Shown: in pieces, positions 40,596 to 52,738 of the stretch
Layout of the letters: every line of letters begins with the position of its first letter
How positions within the stretch are numbered: the first letter of the stretch is position 1
NCBI GenBank assembly: GCA_013180625.2
Contig: SNVD02012186.1
Coordinates: forward strand, 1 to 64,000
Origin: Boswellia sacra
Lineage: Eukaryota > Streptophyta > Magnoliopsida > Sapindales > Burseraceae
DNA: 64,000 nucleotides
Reading direction: 5' to 3'
Program-made: the position numbers and the translations under genes
Notes under the pieces: model-generated
What the model was told of the DNA's origin: nothing
The model's input: the letters and a program-made list of their open reading frames with translations, nothing else
The model's database searches: none

Positions 40596-41285
40596 TTGGT
40601 CATATATATCTCTACAAATATCCAAATGACGTGATTCTTGAGCCTTTGGAAAGCTTACTCAATTTATAACATTTCATATGTTTTAATGAAATTCAAATTT
40701 CAAGTGCAAGGTTGTCCAAATCATCATGGAAGTTGAAAGATAAATGGAAGTAGCTGACATGAGCACTGATACTCCTTTGGACATATCTTGAGCTAGTAAA
40801 ATCAAAATGACTTGATTCTTATGGAATTAGAAAGATGACTTAATGAAGAACATTTCATATGTTTTGAAAAAATTCAAATTTCAAACAGAAGGCCGACATA
40901 ATTGACATGCAATTCGGTGGACTGGCACAGAGAAGAAAAATCAACTCACATGAGCACCGAATGGTGTTTTGGCCATATCCTAAGATAGAGATATTCAAAT
41001 TCTTTGATTCTTAATGTTTTGGAAAGCTTATTCAAATATGCAGATCTTTTATGTTTTGAAGAAATTCAAATTTCAAACGGAAGGCTGACAGAATTATCAT
41101 TCAATTTGGTGGACTGACACAAGAAAGAAAAATCAAGTCACATGAGCACCGAATGGTGTTTTGGCCATATCTTGAGCTACAGATATCCAAATGACTTGAT
41201 TCTTGATGCGTTGGAAAGCTTATTCAAATGTGCAGATCTTTTATGTTTTACAGATTTTCAAATTTCAAACGGAACATTGACAAAA
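40596..41285 (+). repeat. About 190-bp tandem repeat in the solo LTR U3
   Basis: About 3.6 diverged units, each running 'ccatatcttgagct...gacttgattcttgatg.tttggaaagctta...ttcaaatttcaaacgg...gagcaccgaatggtgttttgg'. They lie directly upstream of the TATA box and could be duplicated enhancer units. Confidence 0.75.
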
Positions 41286-41591
41286 ATGGCAGACAAGATT
41301 ACGGTTTTTATGGTGGGCAGAAAATTTGGAGATGGTGTCTTCACTTGATTAAGTTCATCTCATTTGCCTATAAAAGGAGCCATTCTCCCATGCATTCAAC
41401 AAGGGCAAGAGAAGCATTTTATCAAGCAAAAATTAAGAGAAATATCAAGTCTAGAGAGTTTTATATTCTTTATCTACTCTTTGAAGAGAGTTGTATTTTT
41501 GTTGTAAAAATTTTCTTTGTTCTTGTATTGTGGTGAGAGTGAGATCTTCTTGTAAAGGATAAAAGTTATCCTTGAGAGAACTCTTTCCTTG

Positions 41592-41995
41592 GTGAGGTTG
41601 TTCATCAAGAAGAACTCTTGGTGTGGTGTTATCAAGAGTTGAAGGAAGTTTCCTTGGTGAGGTTGTTCATCAAGAAGAACTCTTGGTGTGGTGTTATCAA
41701 GAGTTGAGGAAAGTTGCCTTAGTGAGGTTGTTCATCAAGAAGAACTCTTGGTGTGGTGTTTATCAAGGGTTGAAGGAAGTTGCCTTGGTGAGGTTGTTCA
41801 TCAAGAAGAACTCTTGGTGTGGTGTTATCAAGAGTTGAAGGAAGTTGCCTTGGTGAGGTTGTTCATCAAGAAGAACTCTTGGTGTGGTGTTATCAAGAGT
41901 TGAAGAAGTTGCCTTGGTGAATCAAGAAGAACTCTTGGTGTGGTGTTATCAAGGGTTGAAGAAAAAGTCTTGGTGAGGTTGTTCATCAAGCAAGT
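41592..41995 (+). repeat. 65-bp minisatellite in the solo LTR
   Basis: Five nearly identical 65-66 bp units (starts near 41592, 41657, 41722, 41788, 41853) and two shortened ones, each with 'gtgaggttgttcatcaagaag' and 'ctcttggtgtggtgttatcaag'. It lies about 200 bp downstream of the TATA box, so it would be within the transcribed R/U5 region. Confidence 0.9.
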
Positions 41996-44895
41996 TGTAA
42001 AGATTTCTACAACTTAGTGGAAAGCTTAGCTCGTGGAGCTAGGAGCCCGTGGACGTAGGCAAGGTTTGCCGAACCACGTAAATTGAGTTTGCACTCTCTC
42101 TATCCCTATCCTCTTTACATTTACTTGCACTTGTGATTGTTCTTTATTGCCATTCTCTTGATTACATTCTATTTTCATCTTCTTCACCTTTGTTCTTAAA
42201 GAAAGATTTAAATAATTTTGATATTTCAAGAAAAGTTTTCTAAATCCGTTTTTATAAATAAAAACCCAATTCACCCCCCCTCTTGGGTTGCCATACCTGG
42301 GTCAACACATGTTGATGGGCTCAGTGAACTCATTCACTTCTATACCTGATAAAATGATGGCTCCATCAGACATAACCTTCGTCACAATAAATGGTCTCAG
42401 TTGGGTTTAAACTTCCCTCTTAGATCAAATACAACTGGTCTCACTTGCTTGAGGACTAACTCCCCTTCTTTGAACTTCCTTACTTTTATTCATTATTAAA
42501 GGCTCGAGCAACCCATTTGTCGTATAGCTGCATGTGATACCTGACCTTCATTCTTTTCTCATCAATCAGGGCCAATTGTTCATACCTATTATGAATCCAC
42601 CACTCCTCTTCGGGAACTTCTGCTTTAATCAAAACTCTCACTGATTTCATTTCTATCTCAATTTGTAGAATTGCTTCTGAACCATATACCAATGAGAATG
42701 GCATCACACTAATCAAACTTTTGGGTGTCGTTCTATAACCCCACAACACAAACAACAACTTCTCTGCCCAATCTTCAAATGTCTACACCACCTTGGCCAA
42801 CATCTTCTTGATATTCTTATTAGCTACTTCTATTGCCCCATTGGCTCGTGGTCTGTATGAAGACGACTTATGGTGTTCAATTCCATACTTCTCAAAGTCT
42901 TGGCTTGAAAATGAGCCCCATTATCAGTCATGAAATGGTGTGGTACCCCAAACCTGCATATGACGTCCTTCTCAATGAACTTCGCCATTTGTTTCACCCC
43001 TAACTTAGTATAGGACTCAACTTCTATCCATTTGGTGAAGTAGTTGATCGCCACTACCACATACCGATGTCCATTAGAGGCCGACAACCTTATTTTGCCT
43101 ATAATATCGATGCCCTATATAGCAAAGGGCCAGAGTGCAGTCATCCATTGTAGTTCCAAGGGTGGTTGATGGATCAAGTTTTCATTAATCTGGCACTGGT
43201 GACACTTCTTCATAAGTCAGACACAGTCTATCTCCATAGCTAGCCAGTAAAATCCTTGCCTCATGATCTTCTTTGCAAGCACTAGCCCATTCATGTGTGG
43301 CCCATATACACCGATAGAGATTTCTTCTATAAGTCTCCTTGCTTCTTTCTCATCCACACACCTCAGTTGCATCCCTTTTAGCATTCTTTTGTATATCATC
43401 CCTTGATGACAAGTAAATTGTTGGGCCAGTTTACTTAACACAACCCCGTCCTTCTCGTTGGCCTCCTTAGGCAAACTCCTTTCTTGTAGATATTTCTTTA
43501 AGTTGTAGAACTATGGCTTCTCATCCACTTTGACTTCTGTTACACAAGGTTCCATGTAACAAGGACCCCATCCTTGTGATATCACAATTGGTCTCACCAA
43601 TAATTCTTGTGTGCTTACCCATACTGATGCCAATGAAGCCAATGTGTTAGCCATCTGATTCTCATTTCTAGGAAGGTGGGTGAAGGTACACTGCTTGAAC
43701 CTCCCAATCAACCTTCTGATGTGTTCAAGGTAGGGCTTTAGCTTCCTTCTTGTAAATCCTAATCTTCATTGGCTTGAGAGACGATTAGCTTGGAATCTCC
43801 CAACACTTCTACTTCATCAATAGCCATGGTAATCACAATTTCTAAACCAAAGGCGTAGGCTTCATGCTCGGCCATATTATTGGTGACTCTGAACTCCAGC
43901 TTTTTGGGAAATGGGATGACTTTTTCAGTTGGTGACACTAGAATAACTCCTATTCCAACACCATTATGATTAACAGCTCCATCACAGAACATTCTCTATC
44001 CCATTACTAAGATTACCCCCCAGATGTTCATCTGGGAATTCCAACTCCCATGGTTCATTGTCATCAACCGGGTTCATGGCCATGAATTCTGATACTGTTC
44101 TTCCTGTCACCACCTTCTTGGTAACATATTCATTGTCGAATTCTGATAACTACATCGGCCATTTTGCTAGCTTCCCCACCAATGCTAGTGCCTCACAAAG
44201 ATACTTCATCAGATTCTCCTTCGAGACAGCCTTAATTTTGTAGGACTAAAAATAGTGCCTTAGTTTCTTTAGGAGCTAGACCATGGCTAAACAGGTTTTC
44301 TCCACGTAGCTATACTTCGTCTTATATGGTAGCAACTTCTTGCTAAGATAATAAATGGCGTACTCTACACCCTTTTAATCTTCTTGTGCCAACATAGCAC
44401 CAATAGCCTCTTCCTCAAGAGCTAAGTAAAGAATAAAATTTTTCCCGGTTTTGGCGGCCTCAAAACCGGTGGGTACTGCAAGTACTTTTTAATTCTTTCT
44501 AATGCTTCTTGGCATTGATCATTCCATTCTATCGACTGATTCTTCTTCGAAAGCCTAAAGATCGGTGCACAAACGGTTATTAGTTTAGCAATGAATCAAC
44601 TGATACACTGGATCTTCCCCAAAAACCCTCAAACTTCTTTTTCGGTCTTAGCTGACGGCATCTCCTAATGGCCTTCACCTTGTCTGGATCTACTTCTATC
44701 CCTTTCTTGCCAACTATAAACCCCAGCAACTTCCCTAAGGTAACTTCAAAGACACACTTTTTTGGATTTAGCCGCAGCTCGTATTTCTTCACCCTTTCTA
44801 GGAATTTGTCTAAGGCTTTGAAGTGACCCTCTCGGGTCTCGGACTTCACCATCATGTCATCTACATAAACTTCTATCTCCTTATGCATCATATCA

Positions 44896-46079
44896 TGATG
44901 GCACTTCTACCTAGATTTGATAATTCTATCATAGCATTCTAGCATAACTCATATCAATTCTTATTATCATGGCATTTCTAGCCTAATTCAAACAATTGAA
45001 ATCAATCATAGCTATTCTAACTTAATTAAAAAAGACATTCAAGGGCAAAACGATAATTCTTATCTATTCTATGCTATTTCCTAGGATACATCAAAGCAAA
45101 TATAAGTTCTCCCTAGCATGATTCTAATCATGTACTTCTAAGCATGTTTCTAAGCATTCGCAAAGAAATTAAACTCTTAAGCATGATTCTAATAAAGGAA
45201 AGATAGCGGACTTACCTTGACACGCTTATCCATCTTGTAAAAACAAATAAGGATTAGACAATTCATAAAACCCTAAATATTCTTCTACGCATCAAAATAA
45301 ATCCTAAACATGCTTATTCTAAGCATAAATAAACCTAAACATGCTTAGTTCTAAGTAAGAAAAATAAAGAAGAAAATATGAGGGAGAAGAGAAAACTGCT
45401 CTCAGGATGTACCTTTTTCGGGTTTAGAGCAATATAAAATGCCTGAAAAATATTAGACTAGAAAGGACTCCTTGGAATTTTTACAAGTCTGTCCTAGAGA
45501 GAGAGAGAGGGGATTAATGGATGCCTTGAGAAGTGTGCCAAAAGTATGCTTACATTAGGCTTTCCTTGAAGTGAAAATATGATAAAATCAATGTGGGATT
45601 TGGATGAATAGTGACGGGTGAGCAGTAAAAGTGAACAGTATCATATAAATAGTATCAGTTAGTTGTTTCACTGATAGTAAATAGTATCGACCGACAGTTT
45701 GACCAATGGTGAACAGTACCTATAAGCAGTACCGAATGAACAGTGCACTTCTGTTTGCCCCTTTCTATTTTGCAATGCAATCCTATCTGACCTTTGTCTA
45801 TTCAATTGCCTATAACTTTTCCAGTTCAACTCCAATTCATGATCCATAAATTCCCATGAAAACTAGACATTTGTAGTTTCGTAACGGTGTATGAATTATC
45901 ATTAGATTCCTCTCGGATTAATTTTTGTGATTTTTCAAAGTCATGTGTCAGTTTTTTTAGACTCTTTACCAACTTCTTCTCACCCTTCTCTTCTTGATCT
46001 TCAAGGGCATTTCAATCATTTTTATTGCTCAAAATTCATCTTCATTCCTTTGTCGAGCCTCAAAAATTCAGTGTCTACA
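44896..46079 (-). repeat. Tat-type LTR-c (partial)
   Basis: Begins inside the LTR (equivalent to 27290 of LTR-a) directly against pol, so the U5 part is missing. Ends GTGTCTACA beside a PPT complement (ACTTACCCCCT, 46080-46090). 45600-45760 has at least eight copies of an (a/g)ACAGTA-type motif. Confidence 0.75.
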
Positions 46080-46849
46080 ACTTACCCCCTACTTTGCAGA
46101 GGTTTGTGGGACACAAAAGTTGACAAAGTATTCTTACTTCGTCTTTCAACATCTTTGACTTCATCTTCCTGCTATTAGACTTCCTCATCATCTCTCTCTC
46201 TTATTCCCACAAAAAGGTGAACCCATTCGAGTGTTAATGTGCTAATCTAAGGGTGAACTTGCCTATCTAAGGCGAGTGTGCCCATTCAGGGGCTCAAGTG
46301 CCCACCCAAGGGCTAAAGTGCCTATCTAAGGCGAGTGTGCCCATTCAAGGGTTGACGTGCCTATCTAAGACGAGTATGCTCATTCAAGGACGGATGTGCC
46401 CATCTAAGGGTAGAGGTGCCCATTCAAGGGCTAGAAAGCACCTTATGATGCTATGATAAAACACTCTTCAATGCACCTACTTCTTAGGGTTTCTAACACA
46501 CTTTAGTGCGCCTATTCTAAGTGCTTCAAACACTCTTAAGTACACCCACTTCTTAGGGTTTTCAACACTCTTCAATGCGCCTCTTCTTAGGGCTTGTGCC
46601 TATTTTAAGGGCTTAAAACACTCTTACGTGCACCTACATCTTAGGGTTTTCAACACTCTTCAGTGCGTCTCTTCTTAGGGCTTGTGCCTATTCTAAAAGC
46701 TTAAAAACACTCTTAAGTATACTTACTTCTCGGGGTTTCTTTCTAATGCATGCCCATCGAGAAAACTTCTATCATGCACTGTTTCGCGGTCTTTAGACCT
46801 TTTTATTCTTTGAGCCTTCAACCGAGTATCCTTCTTGGATTTCTTTAGA

Positions 46850-47220
46850 CTTTGCATTCGCTGGGTTTCATGCCCTTCTTCTAACTATTCTTCATTGTTC
46901 TTTGATCTTCTTCAGTCTTTGCATTCAATGGGCTTCATGCCTTTCTTCTGACTATTATTTATTCTTCTTCGATCTTCTACAGTCTTTGCATTCATTGGGT
47001 CTCATGCCCTTCTTCTAACTATTCTTTATTCTTCTTTGATCTTCTTCAATCTTTGCATTCATTGGGTTTCATGCCCCTCTTCTAACTATTTTTCATTCTT
47101 CATCGATCTTCTTCAGTCTTTGGATTCATTGGGTTTTATCCGCTTCTTCTAAGTATTCTTCAAATTTCCTTAATCTGCTCCCAATTTCGTATTCAATGGG
47201 TTTCATGCCCAAGTACTATT
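46850..47220. repeat. 66-bp minisatellite, about six units
   Basis: Unit: 'cttcttctaactattcttcattcttctttgatcttcttcagtctttgcattcattgggtttcatgcc', the clearest array of this Tat copy. Confidence 0.75.
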
Positions 47221-47619
47221 GCTTATATTCTTGATCCCTTTTAATCTACTAGGGAAAATCCCCTGATTTATCATATTCTAACATTCTTCATTCTTGACAT
47301 CTCTTGCATTCGCCATTTTCTTCACTGAGGAGTACCTTATCATGTTGTTGATTCTTATTGGGGATTCTTCCATCTGTCTTTGCAAGTTCCTACAAAAGTC
47401 AAAATTTCTTGATGATGTAAAATCAATTCAAATTTTTGCCTTATTTAGTGTGTCCTTCAACAAATTGTTTTCTAGTATCTAAAGGAATTCTCCCATGTGA
47501 TTCTAGACGAGGATTCTATCGACTGATTTTACTCTTCTTTCCTTGTGAGTTGCCAAGCTATTGCTAGGGTGGTTGTCACCGATTCGTTCGAAAATTCTTT
47601 CGATGTCTTAACGTCGATG

Positions 47620-47840
47620 TAGAGTTTTTCTTCTCTTCTCTCTCTTCTCTCTTCCTTTTCTTCTCTTTTTATTTATCTCTCTTTCTTTCTCTTTTTCTCT
47701 TTTTCTCTCTTTCTCTTTTTTTCTTTCTTCTCTCTTTCTTCTTTCTCTCTTCTTTCTCTTTTTCTCTCTCTTTTCTCTCTCTTCTCTTTCTTTTTCTTTC
47801 TCTTATCTCTTTCTTCTTTTTCTTTCTCTCTTTGACCTTT
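47620..47840. repeat. Polypyrimidine tract
   Basis: About 220 bp nearly pure C/T on the plus strand; no counterpart in the collinear copy at about 29650, so it expanded locally. Confidence 0.8.
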
Positions 47841-48589
47841 GACCTTTTACCCTTCGAACTATCTGACTATGAATCTTCTTTAAGTCCTTCTAGGTGAACT
47901 TCAAATTTCCTCTTCAAAATTCCTTTTGCAGGGTAGACTTCGAATTCCTTCTTCATGGTGAAAGAAAAGAGATGTCTTTTCAAGGTGGAAACATTCTTCA
48001 TGGTAGATGCCTTCTTCAAGGTGAACATCCTTCTTCAAATAAGATGCCCTTTTTATTGCTTTTGCACATCGTTCTGCTTAAGAGAATTCTTATCAAGATG
48101 GAGCTGACTTTGCACATTGTGTTGTCTAAGAGAAATCTCATCGAGATGAAGCTGCTTTTGCACATCATACTGCTTGAAATGCATCTCATCGAGATTTAAC
48201 TACCTGATCTTGCACATCCTGCTGAACAAAGGACCTAATCGAGGTGACTTGCACATTGTGCTAACTTAAGAGCCATATCCAGACAGACTTGCATATCGTG
48301 TTGCTTCTGCTGGGTTTTATCGAGATTGATTTGCACATCGTGCTACTTCTATTAAGTCTCATCGAGACTGACATGCACATCGTGCTACTTCTATTGCTAT
48401 TCCTCTAGATGTTAAGCCCACTTGCTTTACGATTACTCCTAGTACTTTATACTGCTTTGTGATTCTATAGAACTTGGTCATTTTTGGACTATGCTTCATT
48501 CTGGATCATGCTTCTTATAAGAAAAGGATTTATGATTCATGTATGCATGATGTCTATTTTTCTAACTATATGCTTCTTGCTTGGACTAG

Positions 48590-48686
48590 ATGGGTCATTT
48601 GCAAGTCCAGTATCTAGAGTAAAAGGTTGAGCATCTTCAAGCTCAAGTTGCTGCTTCTTCAATTAATGTTGGTGATGATGAGTAAG
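48590..48686 (+). pseudogene. Terminal exon of a second PMD gene copy
   Basis: Preceded by an AG acceptor (ttggactag) and encoding an EHLQAQVAASSI-type coiled-coil end and a DDE terminus, homologous to 38089-38190 of the first PMD copy. The upstream exons are missing: the sequence before it is minisatellite DNA. Confidence 0.55.
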
Positions 48687-48832
48687 GACTATCGCCATCG
48701 GCTTCCTCATTTTTCTTTCTACTCTCTTCATACCTTCTAATGTCTCTTCTCACATTTTCTGATATGTCTGTGGCCTTCTCAAGACCCTTCAGCCTCTTTT
48801 GAAGCCTCTAAATGATAATGACTAGAAATGAC

Positions 48833-49126
48833 TCTAATCTATCGATCTCTATCACCTGAAGTTCATTCGACATATAAAGCTTGACGTCCCTATTCTAAAG
48901 AAATGCACAATCTTCTGGGATCCTTATGATCACGTCTTTTGCTTCAATGGGCAAGAGCTTTGCCCGTTGTATGACGAGTTCTCCACCATACCCAGTTGTT
49001 ACTTATCCAATTCTGAGAGCATTATTCTGCCAATTGTTAAAACACCATCGATATTAGATCTTACCCACTTCTTCGACTTCCCGATTTTTACCATGGGCAT
49101 TCACACCAAGGGTAGTAGAGTGACAT
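48833..49126 (+). pseudogene. DUF7745-like gene, second copy, part 1 (interrupted by element C)
   Basis: Encodes LYHLKFIRHIKLDVP, FWDPYDHVFCFNGQELCPLY and DLTHFFDFPIFTMGIH, collinear with 38775-39064 and in one frame here. The frame is cut by the Athila-type insertion after GACAT and resumes at 59824. Confidence 0.55.
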
Positions 49127-50497
49127 TGTTTTTGCCCAAAATATATTGCGGTTATTATAGTATAAGTTGAGGTGTCGAATCCACAAGGAGTTTCGACAAA
49201 AGATGTTAGTAAAACAAAAATACTAAAAAGATAATAAAGACATGAAATTTAAATTTGAAGTGATTTGTTATAAAGAGACTATAATACATAATAATTGGAA
49301 GCAATTGATGGTAATTAAGAGGTCACTTATATGTTTTGTAAATCTAATCCCCCTTTGATTCTACAATTATAACTCAATTGAAAGTTTCACATCCCAAACA
49401 ATCAATCGGAAAATATGTATCATAAAGCATAATTGATAAACACATATATTTGATATGCATAAACTCTTTACAAGCAATATTTACCAACATCATTCATCCT
49501 TATAAGTTATCCAAGATCGACAATATATCAATTGACAATATTGCGGTAAAATATTAACTCATAACACAAAACTACTAATAACAATTATAATTCAACATGA
49601 TCAGATAAAGAAAGCATGACTAAATTTATATGAAATTGAGAATTATAATTTCTGGATTAAAGAGAAATCACAAGATGAGAAAGAGTTTAATACGTAAACA
49701 AACATACGAACTTTATAGCCCTTGAGGAAGAATCAAAGTAGAGAAATAGTTAAACTACACATGCAAGTTCATCTCTAGCCTTACTAAGAATTCTAGCCTA
49801 ACTTATAATTTATTCCCATAATTTCTAAGGAGAAAATAGAAGAGAGAATTGTAATATACAATGATATAATGGAATCCAAAGGATTTTTCTCCCCTCTCAT
49901 TCAACTCCTCAAGTTGTCCTTCTATAGGTGATTAATTGGAACTATTTTAGTATGAACCAATCTTCCATATTTTTAGCCATCAAACCTTCCACCAACTTGC
50001 AGCACATCTTTTGCTGCCAAAAGAATTGAATTAACTCTGTGGAAAACATGAAAGTTGTAGCTTTTAGTCTCATCTTTCCATGGCCACTAGATTTATTCAA
50101 TTTGGACAAGTCTTCTATGAGACACAGTCAAAATACTGAACATGGGTCAGGCTGAGCAACAACTATAGTTCAATTTTGTTGGGTCTCAATTTCTGCCAAT
50201 CAAATGTTGGATTTGCGCTTTTGATTGTTCTTCAACTTTGTGTAGAATTGGGTCATGTTGCTCCAAGTCTAAGAATCTCTTCATTTTGATTTATGGATTG
50301 AGAGTCTTGTTCATTTTATTAAACCTACAACTATAATTTTAAGACAACACTTTATTTCAAGACAAAGACTAAAAAAAATGCAAAAGTTAAAAAGGCATAA
50401 GCAAAATAATTATGCTAAAATATCATAAAAGTTTTACAATATTGATCAATTAGCATTAATTATTTATGCTTAAGAGTGTATTTTCATGCATTTATCA
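49127..50497 (-). repeat. Left (3') LTR of element C
   Basis: A 1371-bp LTR with ends TGTTTTTGCCC and CATTTATCA. Apart from a short 'gtcgaatccac-aggag' block near 49175 it does not align obviously with the LTRs of elements A/B, so it is a different family. Confidence 0.9.
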
Positions 50498-50535
50498 CAA
50501 TCCCCAGTCAGCTTATTGCTAGTCCCTAACAATTC
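50498..50535 (-). promoter_or_regulatory. PPT and stem-loop of element C
   Basis: The plus strand reads CAATCCCCAGTC beside the LTR, then TTGCTAG-TCC-CTAACAA at about 50515-50531: the same hairpin as in A and B with one mismatch. Confidence 0.65.
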
Positions 50536-51690
50536 AAGCATAAATGAAATATGAAGAACTACTTCAGCATTTCAAACAAAAAGTCAGTTCAGGATCACAG
50601 TTGCTATGAAGGTTATTTCAATCATAACTTCCAAAATTGAGCACGTGTGAATCAAGCCAAAACCTTCCTACCACGAACCATAACACATATAGCCTTGAAA
50701 ATTACTCCATGTAGAAGCCTCAACTCCATATCCTCATAGGTGAATAATTGTTTACAAAGGCTAGGAATTTTTTTCATGGAGTTGGAAAACAGATAAGTAC
50801 TCAAGAGAAGGTCACATTTAAAGATAGACATACCAACCAACATTGATCCAAAGATAGGAAAATCAACTGTTTAGAGTCAAAGCATTCTTGCTACGTGCCA
50901 GCTTTAGGACTTCATTCATCTTGAGTGTGAGAAACACACCTTCATAAAACTTTTATCTTCTAAATTTGAATAAAGACATTATTGAACTGAATTGACTCTT
51001 CTTTTCTTTTTTTTTTTTAAACTCTCTTTTTTTTGTCTTTGTTTTGTTTTTTTTTTTTTATAGGAAATGAAATTTCACCTTGAATTGTCCTTTAGCTAAA
51101 CAACCAAATAATCCCTCAATCCGAGTAATGACATTCCAAATAAAGATTAACCAATTCAAAGGATCAATGAAAGTTTGTAAGCTGTTTTCTCAACCTCTCC
51201 ACTCACTCACAAAAGAAGTGTGAGATTAGAAAAATGTCAACTTAAACATGGGAATTCTCTTGGGTATATATGTTGAATCATCCATCTTACCACAAGGCTT
51301 ATCATTGTGCTCAAAATAATTTCAGAAATCATTATTTGTTAACTAAATAGAAAAAGTGACTCAAACCAAACAATTTTGAAATCATACCTAGATAGAAAAG
51401 CAAACCCATTTACACAAGCATTGCTGAGAGCACATACAATAAACAGTTGTGCATGAAATACAACTCAAAAATCAAAAATAAAAACAAATCAAACTAGTTA
51501 GAATGCGTTTCAAAAGGTCAAAAATTTACTCCGTACTCTGCCATTCTTTATCTAATAGATGCAGAATGCATCTCAAGAGATAATGAACTCTTTACTCTGC
51601 CATTCTCAGACTAATATATCTATTGGTTGGCTTTGTTAACAATTTTTTTTTTTTAAATGCAATGCAAAACATAACATATGCCTACTATCT
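50536..51690. other. 3' noncoding region of element C
   Basis: No gene. It shows T-runs near 51010 and 51050, and a 'tactctgccattct' block (51535-51620) that is also present at 2550 and 12478. Confidence 0.6.
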
Positions 51691-51725
51691 ACCCCCAACC
51701 AGATCAAAACATTGTCCTCAATGTT
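51691..51725 (-). promoter_or_regulatory. Internal PPT-like tract and stem-loop (element C)
   Basis: ACCCCCAACC followed by AACATTG-TCCT-CAATGTT (51708-51725): the hairpin is unchanged relative to elements A and B despite the strong overall divergence. Confidence 0.6.
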
Positions 51726-51845
51726 TAAATGTAGAAAGAGAAAGTATAGGAGACATTAGTTGAAGTTTCAGCTATTCAAAAGAAACACCTGAAAGACACT
51801 TAACCAAAAATAAAATGTTGTGAACAAAGCCAAAAGTAAGAAAAG

Positions 51846-52484
51846 TTATAAACGAAGCATCAGATCCAATTTGCGCTTATTGTTCATTCCTATTGACCAG
51901 TCAATTTGAGATGCTGCAGGGTCAGGTTTATAAGCTTGCAATTTATCAATTAGTTCATCAACAGTTGAGGAAGAAACAAGGATCCGTTGTGCCGATTGTG
52001 AGATAAAACTCTGTTCCACAGCTTGATTAACAAAACATAATAAACAATCAAAGAAATTATTGAAATTCAATAAACCTATGGGTTTTTGGTGGATATTGAG
52101 TTAGGCCCAAGAGGCAACTTCAAAGATATCTTCCAATGTTCCAAAACCTCCTAGTAAAGTGATAAAGGCATCTGCATTTTGAATCATATAAGTTATGCGT
52201 TCACGCATAGATGAGACCTGTAATTCCTCCCCAACTATTCTCCCAGTGATGTTAACTAAAGCTTTTGGGATAATACCTAAAACTTGACCTCCTCCTACAT
52301 ATGCAGTTGTTGACACACACCCCATTAACCCAAGGTTACCTCCCCTATAAACTAAATGAAGTTTTCTCTGAGCTAGAACCCTACCAAGATTGTAAGTTGC
52401 TTCTACAAATGCTATACTTTCACCAGGCTGAGATCCACAAAATACACATATATTTTAGAATCGACGAGCTGAGGTTCCCTTCAT
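51846..52484 (-). pseudogene. LOG: LOG, diverged copy C with two nonsense mutations
   Basis: Collinear with the intact LOG at 12766-13416 and, apart from two stop codons, apparently without frameshift: start at 52484, a TAA near 52457 (after ARRF) and a TAA near 52100 (after EVASWA). The phosphate-binding loop reads YRGGNLGLMG where YGGGSLGLMG is expected; the signature PGGxGTxxE reads LGGFGTLED, with Pro to Leu and Glu to Asp, so the enzyme would be dead. The C-terminus ends KLDLMLRL, keeping the LxLxL tail. An upstream TATA box (CTATAAATATAT, 52531-52542) stands 47 bp before the ATG. Preservation of full length in such an old element suggests the gene was functional for much of the lineage's history. 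Confidence 0.88.
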
Positions 52485-52738
52485 TTTGATACAACTCAGT
52501 AACTATGTATATGCAAATGAACAACATGAGATATATTTATAGAATGCAAAAAGGTATTACAATAATGACATCTATATAGGTAGCTCAAATGTGTGTCTGA
52601 AAAATTTTGAAAATAAGAATAAATAAAATAAAATAAAAATAGGAATTCAAAAATAGCAGCAAGCATGCATATGTTCAGGTAGTTGTGATTGTGGCTCACA
52701 TCTTCCTCTGGTTTTACGTCCAGTAACGGCCGAAACAT

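Larger units (their letters stand above)
40359..42307 (+). mobile_element. Solo LTR of a SIRE-like Ty1/copia element
   Basis: A 1949-bp LTR starting TGTTAGCCCTAAGG and ending GGGTCAACA, with exact 5-bp target duplications CATGT (40354-40358 and 42308-42312). It has a TATA box at 41369-41376 (TATAAAAG) on the plus strand and a C-run (TTCACCCCCCC) near the 3' end as in SIRE-type LTRs. No internal region remains, so it is the product of LTR-LTR recombination. It is the only clear plus-strand element in the window. Confidence 0.9.
40326..44895 (-). pseudogene. Tat-type pol: RT end, RNase H, additional RNase H, integrase (split by a solo LTR)
   Basis: Read on the minus strand. The RT catalytic box is YVDDMMVKS at the truncated start (44891-44580), followed by the KCVFEVTLGKLLGFIV block. 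43992-43759 is RNase H of the additional Tat-lineage kind (FCDGAVNHNGVGIGVILVSP, NMAEHEAYAFGLE, LGDSKLIVSQ). Integrase: the RQGFYWLAMEIDC block of the zinc module (43474-43217), the core with ASNGHRYVVVAINYFTKWIE and MTDNGAHF (43087-42830), and the FVLWGYRTTPKS region (42758-42486). The frame ends at a TAA near 40328 (INMDKLTKYDE), once the 1949-bp solo LTR at 40359-42307 is disregarded. Many stops and frameshifts make it non-functional. It is truncated at 44895, where LTR sequence begins. Confidence 0.82.
46080..48589 (-). mobile_element. Tat 3' noncoding region with minisatellites (third copy)
   Basis: Collinear with 28394-31100. It has a PPT complement at 46080-46090, 20-bp 'gtgcccattcaaggg' repeats at 46210-46440, 40-bp repeats at 46450-46740, about six 66-bp 'cattgggtttcatgcccttctt' units at 46850-47220, a CT-rich tract at 47620-47840, 'cttcaaggtagatg' repeats at 47880-48050 and 'gcacatcgtgct' units at 48060-48420. 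No gene is seen. Confidence 0.75.

Noticed and set aside
41623..41903. Two ORFs encoding repeated 'SRVEGS..GEVVHQEELLVWC' units
   Set aside because: The product of the 65-bp minisatellite in a noncoding LTR; several frames are open and the units carry no domain.
46210..46440. CRISPR-like array of short regular repeats
   Set aside because: Unit spacing is irregular, there are no unique spacers, and it lies in plant retrotransposon DNA; an ordinary degenerate tandem repeat.
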